A DNA stretch of 37,179 bases from Bacteroidales bacterium (lineage in GTDB: Bacteria > Bacteroidota > Bacteroidia > Bacteroidales > WCHB1-69), in the NCBI GenBank assembly GCA_016285615.1, contig JAEERB010000007.1, positions 1 to 37,179 of the forward strand. Reading direction: 5' to 3'. The position numbers and the translations under genes are program-made. This document shows, piece after piece, positions 32,689 to 37,179 of the stretch. The notes under the pieces are model-generated. The model was not told the DNA's origin. It made no database searches and saw only the letters and a program-made list of their open reading frames with translations. Each line of letters begins with the position of its first letter. Positions within the stretch are counted from its first letter, which is position 1.

Positions 32689-34500
32689 ATGAAATACCGA
32701 CTGCTTATCCTTCTTTTTCTGCTATCTTCGGCCCTCACCACCACGGCACAAAAAAAATACGATGCCGTTTTCAAGAAGATAGACAAGAGCTACACGCTTC
32801 ATGCCGACGGCAGCATCGACTACACCTATCGCAAAGAGCTGCAGCTCAACTCGCAGCGCTCGTTCGACAAGATGTACGGCGAGACCTTCATCGTGTATAA
32901 TCCCGAATATCAGTCGCTTACCATCAACGATGCCTACACCATCCGCAAGGACGGCTCGCATGTGAACACGCCCGCCAACGCCTTCAACGAGGTGCTGCCC
33001 TCGAACTGCACCGACTGCGGGCGCTACAACGGCGTGAAAGAGATGGTGGTAACGCACACGGCTTTGGAGTACGGAGCCACCATTGTGCTCGACTACACCA
33101 TCCATCAAAAAGCTGGTTTACTGAAAGATATGTCAGAAATATTAGTCTTGGCCGAAAGTTCGCCCGTGGAACAGTACCATGTCAGCTTCACGTTTCCCAA
33201 GGAGAAAAAATATCTTTTCAAGGGTTTTTATCAAGGACCTGATAACTCGACCCATACGTATAAAGACGGTTACGAGACGGTGACCGCAACCTTTTCCTCA
33301 TTGCGCCAAACCTCGGCAGAACCTTCTTTGCCAGCTGCCGTAGAATTATATCCCAACATAAAATTCTATAGCGCCGACAACGAAGAGATGCTGGAAGCCA
33401 TCCTAAAGCAACCTACTCTTACCCGTACGGAGTTGCCCGAGTGCGACCTGGTGCTGTCGCAAATCACCTCGCCCGACAAAGAGTATGTGAACAACATCCT
33501 GGCCATCCGCGATTGGGTGGTCGACAATGTGCACTATAACGCATTGTCGTTCAAACACAACGGCTACAACATTGCGGATGCCCGAACCGTATGGACCAGC
33601 AACTGTGGCAACGAGCCCGAAAAGGCCGCCCTGCTGGCTGCCATGCTACAACGGGCCGGCTACGATGCGCGCGTGGGCGTCATGTTGCCCGCCAACCTCA
33701 AGGATGTGGCCGTGGCAGCCATCAGCCGCTGGGCCGTCTGGACCCGCGACCCGCTGACCAACAGTCCCCTCATCCTCTCGCCCATCACCAAAAACCAGGC
33801 TTCGCTCACCAGCCTGCATCCAGAAGAGCAACTATTTCTGTTAAAAGAAGATAACAACCTTGAAGTGCTATTTGAAGAGCGACAAGACCACACCACCCTT
33901 GGCGGCGTGATAACGCTCAAAGAGGACGGCACCGCCGAAGGCAACTTGTCGGCCACCATCTGCCACAACAACCTGCCCGCCTTCGACCTGCTCAAAACTG
34001 ACAACAAAGCTTCTTTCAACAAGTTTATTAAAAACATTAAGGTGGAAGCTGACATCATACAACCCCTGAAAAACCGCGCTGGCTGGCACATTGACTACAA
34101 GGTGCAAGGATTCAGCAAAAAGGAGATCGGCGGCAACTATTTTTCGATGATGCTGCCCGAAGACAACCTCAGCGCAGTGGTCTCGGCCAACCGCCTGACC
34201 GCCAGTCGCCAGGAGCCTCTTGCCTGCACGCCTACCGCCCTGCTATACGAGCTGACCGTCTATGCGCCCGAGGGCTGCCGCATCGTCAACAAGTCGGCAC
34301 ACCTCAGCGAGACACAACCTTTCGGCACGATGGACATCCGCATCGATGTCAACCCGAACGGCAGTGTCACTATCCGTCGTCAACTCACTATCACTCAAGA
34401 CAGAATTCCAACATCGCAGTATGCCAAGTTCCGTAAGATGATGGTGGAGTGGCAGGACGACACCTACCGCCGCATCGTCTTCAAAAAAAGCGAAGAGTAA
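32689..34500 (+). CDS. DUF3857 and transglutaminase-like domain protein, catalytic site apparently altered
   Basis: 603 residues from ATG 32689, the first codon of a clear signal peptide (MKYRLLILLFLLSSALTTTAQ); the in-frame ATG at 32656 adds 11 residues before it. The N-terminal half is DUF3857 (YTYRKELQLNSQRSFDKMYG, YGATIVLDYTIHQKAGL). A transglutaminase-like core follows (~275-350, NNILAIRDWVVDNVHYNAL then NCGNEPEKAALLAAMLQRAGYDARV). In active members Cys stands three residues before the conserved Lys; here that position is Glu309 and a Cys (C306) lies further upstream, and no HAW histidine follows. A beta-rich C-terminal region completes it. Probably periplasmic; role unknown. Confidence 0.85.
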   Translation: MKYRLLILLFLLSSALTTTAQKKYDAVFKKIDKSYTLHADGSIDYTYRKELQLNSQRSFDKMYGETFIVYNPEYQSLTINDAYTIRKDGSHVNTPANAFNEVLPSNCTDCGRYNGVKEMVVTHTALEYGATIVLDYTIHQKAGLLKDMSEILVLAESSPVEQYHVSFTFPKEKKYLFKGFYQGPDNSTHTYKDGYETVTATFSSLRQTSAEPSLPAAVELYPNIKFYSADNEEMLEAILKQPTLTRTELPECDLVLSQITSPDKEYVNNILAIRDWVVDNVHYNALSFKHNGYNIADARTVWTSNCGNEPEKAALLAAMLQRAGYDARVGVMLPANLKDVAVAAISRWAVWTRDPLTNSPLILSPITKNQASLTSLHPEEQLFLLKEDNNLEVLFEERQDHTTLGGVITLKEDGTAEGNLSATICHNNLPAFDLLKTDNKASFNKFIKNIKVEADIIQPLKNRAGWHIDYKVQGFSKKEIGGNYFSMMLPEDNLSAVVSANRLTASRQEPLACTPTALLYELTVYAPEGCRIVNKSAHLSETQPFGTMDIRIDVNPNGSVTIRRQLTITQDRIPTSQYAKFRKMMVEWQDDTYRRIVFKKSEE

Positions 34501-34514
34501 CGCATGGCGAAGTC

Positions 34515-34532
34515 TATTTTTGATTATTTTTG
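34515..34532 (+). promoter_or_regulatory. Two tandem -7 elements before the NifU-type gene
   Basis: TATTTTTG at 34515-34522 and again at 34525-34532, offset by exactly 10 bp (one helical turn). They lie 35 and 25 nt before the ATG at 34558. Confidence 0.5.
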
Positions 34533-34557
34533 CGAAAACAAATAAAACGGATACACT

Positions 34558-34806
34558 ATGGAAAATCCCTCTTTAGAACAGAAAGTAAGATCTATCATCA
34601 CCCAAATACGCCCCTACCTGCAGCAGGACGGCGGCGACGTGGAATTCATCGAACTGACCCCCGACAACATCGTCAAGGTGAAACTGCAAGGCGCTTGCGG
34701 CACCTGTCCTCACGCTAAGATGACCTTGAAGAGCGGCATTGAAGCCACCCTCAAGCAATACCTTCCCGAAGTCAAGGGTGTAGTTGACATAGTTTTAGGA
34801 TTTTAA
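34558..34806 (+). CDS. NifU C-terminal-domain Fe-S scaffold protein
   Basis: 82 residues, consisting of just the NifU C-terminal domain (Nfu type). It has DGGDVEFIEL and the cluster-binding pair C47 and C50 (GACGTCPHAKMTLK), with GIEATLKQYLPEVKGV after it. Such proteins carry Fe-S clusters to target enzymes. It lies 12 nt before ychF and is probably co-transcribed. The nearby pyruvate:ferredoxin oxidoreductase is an Fe-S enzyme, but a direct link is only suggested by position. Confidence 0.93.
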   Translation: MENPSLEQKVRSIITQIRPYLQQDGGDVEFIELTPDNIVKVKLQGACGTCPHAKMTLKSGIEATLKQYLPEVKGVVDIVLGF

Positions 34807-34818
34807 AAAAGAGAGAAA

Positions 34819-35916
34819 ATGAGTTTGAAATGTGGCATTATCGGTCTTACCAACTCAGGAAAGACCACCATGTTTAATTGCATATCTAACACCAAGGCCG
34901 CCATCACCGACTTTGCTTACAGCACCAACAAGTCGAACATCGGCGTTTGTCCCGTGCCCGACGAGCGGCTCACCAAGATCAACAGTTTCATCCAGGCCGA
35001 CAAGCTGGTGTACGCCACGTTGGATGTGGTTGACATTCCCGGTTTGGCCAAGGGTGCCAGCCAGGGCGAAGGCATCGGCAACAGCTTCTTGGCTGACGTG
35101 CGCCTCTGCGACGCGCTGATACACGTGCTGCGCTGTTTCGACAACCCCAACCTGCCGCACGTGGAGGGCTCCATCGACCCCGTGCGCGACATTGAGATTG
35201 TGGATTTCGAGCTGCAAATCAAGGACTTGGAGCAGATAGACCGCAAAATACAGAAAGTGGAAAAGGCCGCCAAGGTGGGCGACAAGAACGCCAAACATGA
35301 CCTGGCCGTTTTGCAGAAATACAAAGCCCATTTGGAAGATTTCCAGAACGTACGCACGCTGGAGGTCACACCCGATGAGCAGGCTGTAGTTGCCGACATG
35401 ATGCTGCTTACCGCCAAGCCCGTGATGTTTGTCTGCAACGTGAACGACGATGATGCCGTGAATGGCAACGCCTACGTGGAGCAAGTGAAAGAGTACCTCA
35501 AGGACAAAGATGCCGAGATGCTGATTATTGCCGGCAAGATCGAGTCGGAGATTGCCGAGTTGGACAATGAAGAGGACCGTATGGCCTTCCTGGCCGACGT
35601 TGGCCTTAGCGAGCCTGGCGTCAACAAAGTAATTCGCGCGGCATATAAGTTACTGAACCTCATATCGTTCTTCACCGTCGGTGGTAAGGAAAACAGAGCA
35701 TGGACCATCACCAAGGGCATGCTGGCGCCGCAGGCTGCGGGTGTCATCCACAGCGACCTCGAACGCGGCTTCATCCGCGCCGAAGTCATCAAGTACGACG
35801 ACCTCGTGGCTTTGGGTTCGGAGCTCAAGTGCAAAGAGGCCGGCAAGCTCTCCGTCGAAGGCAAGAACTACGAAGTGCACGACGGCGACATCCTGCATAT
35901 TAGGTTTAATGTGTAG
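34819..35916 (+). CDS. ychF: Redox-regulated ATPase YchF (Obg-related)
   Basis: 365 residues, standard length. P-loop GLTNSGKT is at residues 9-16, switch II is DIPGLAKGASQGEGIGNSFL, and NVND occupies the G4 position. In this family the G4 change favours ATP over GTP. A coiled-coil insert (~130-175) and a C-terminal TGS domain follow (~280-365, KENRAWTITKGMLAPQAAGVIHSDLERGF). It binds ribosomes and affects stress responses. The start has no true Shine-Dalgarno. Confidence 0.96.
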   Translation: MSLKCGIIGLTNSGKTTMFNCISNTKAAITDFAYSTNKSNIGVCPVPDERLTKINSFIQADKLVYATLDVVDIPGLAKGASQGEGIGNSFLADVRLCDALIHVLRCFDNPNLPHVEGSIDPVRDIEIVDFELQIKDLEQIDRKIQKVEKAAKVGDKNAKHDLAVLQKYKAHLEDFQNVRTLEVTPDEQAVVADMMLLTAKPVMFVCNVNDDDAVNGNAYVEQVKEYLKDKDAEMLIIAGKIESEIAELDNEEDRMAFLADVGLSEPGVNKVIRAAYKLLNLISFFTVGGKENRAWTITKGMLAPQAAGVIHSDLERGFIRAEVIKYDDLVALGSELKCKEAGKLSVEGKNYEVHDGDILHIRFNV

Positions 35917-36010
35917 GGACGAACCATTTTGCTGATGTCTCTGTCTGTGTAGTAAGTTCATTGATAGAATGGTCTTATTACTTATCTGTTTTTTATTTAA
36001 TTTTTTTGTA

Positions 36011-36054
36011 ATATTGCATTTTGTTAATCATTATCATTAACCTTAATGCAATAT
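36011..36054. promoter_or_regulatory. 44-nt nested dyad directly before dinD
   Basis: Outer arms ATATTGCATT (36011-36020) and AATGCAATAT (36045-36054) are perfect 10-bp complements. Inner arms GTTAAT (36023-36028) and ATTAAC (36036-36041) are perfect 6-bp complements with nearly the same centre. The dyad ends 3 nt before the preferred ATG at 36058 and includes the alternative ATG at 36046. It could be an operator or an mRNA hairpin hiding the start. Confidence 0.6.
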
Positions 36055-36057
36055 ATT

Positions 36058-37179
<1,122 letters not shown>

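Overview
The window looks like chromosomal DNA of a member of the Bacteroidota, most likely order Bacteroidales. Three things support this. The primary sigma factor is short (287 aa) and begins directly at region 1.2. Almost every intergenic start region carries the Bacteroidota -7 promoter element TAnnTTTG, and nearly all genes lack a Shine-Dalgarno sequence. Family-restricted proteins are also present: the gliding/type IX secretion lipoprotein GldB, a secreted protein with a type IX C-terminal sorting domain, DUF4290, DUF4197, DUF4369 and a PASTA protein without a kinase. I cannot name the family or genus.

Layout. 1-1062: the 3' end of a TrmH/SpoU rRNA or tRNA methyltransferase, a 5'-truncated ORF6N-domain gene, a palindromic intergenic repeat, then tRNA-Trp. 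1063-4761 (minus strand): tuf, tRNA-Thr, a coiled-coil C4 zinc-ribbon protein and a Nif3-like metal protein. 4899-11478 (minus): a six-gene run in the order PASTA protein, type IX-secreted protein, DnaQ-like exonuclease, DUF4290, ABC ATPase, ABC permease. 11614-17409: a sugar-nucleotide transferase (+) convergent with metG (-), a PspC protein (+), and a minus-strand set of MORN-repeat protein, metallo-beta-lactamase-fold hydrolase and folE. 17490-22193 (+): lipoprotein, aspS, DUF4369 lipoprotein, tRNA-Arg, purC and an unrecognised helical-repeat protein, closed by a strong bidirectional terminator. 22297-24642 (minus): ssb, gldB and a DUF4197 lipoprotein. 24686-25429 (+): birA. 25424-32502 (minus): a GNAT-like gene, rpoD, nrdJ, rpsU and a LysM lytic transglycosylase. 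32689-37179 (+): a DUF3857/transglutaminase-like protein, a NifU-type Fe-S protein, ychF, dinD and the start of nifJ (pyruvate:ferredoxin oxidoreductase), which is cut by the window edge.

Most genes are housekeeping: translation (tuf, metG, aspS, rpsU, three tRNAs), replication and nucleotide supply (ssb, nrdJ, purC, folE), transcription (rpoD) and envelope maintenance. No CRISPR array, insertion sequence, integrase or complete mobile element is visible. The regulatory DNA is more interesting than the gene content. Points of note are an rpsU leader that alone carries a Shine-Dalgarno-like sequence, a 44-nt nested dyad directly before dinD, an apparently leaderless birA whose promoter abuts a divergent one, a promoter-like element overlapping a hairpin between tuf and tRNA-Trp, and the loss of the usual secE neighbour after tRNA-Trp, where a broken ORF6N gene lies instead.
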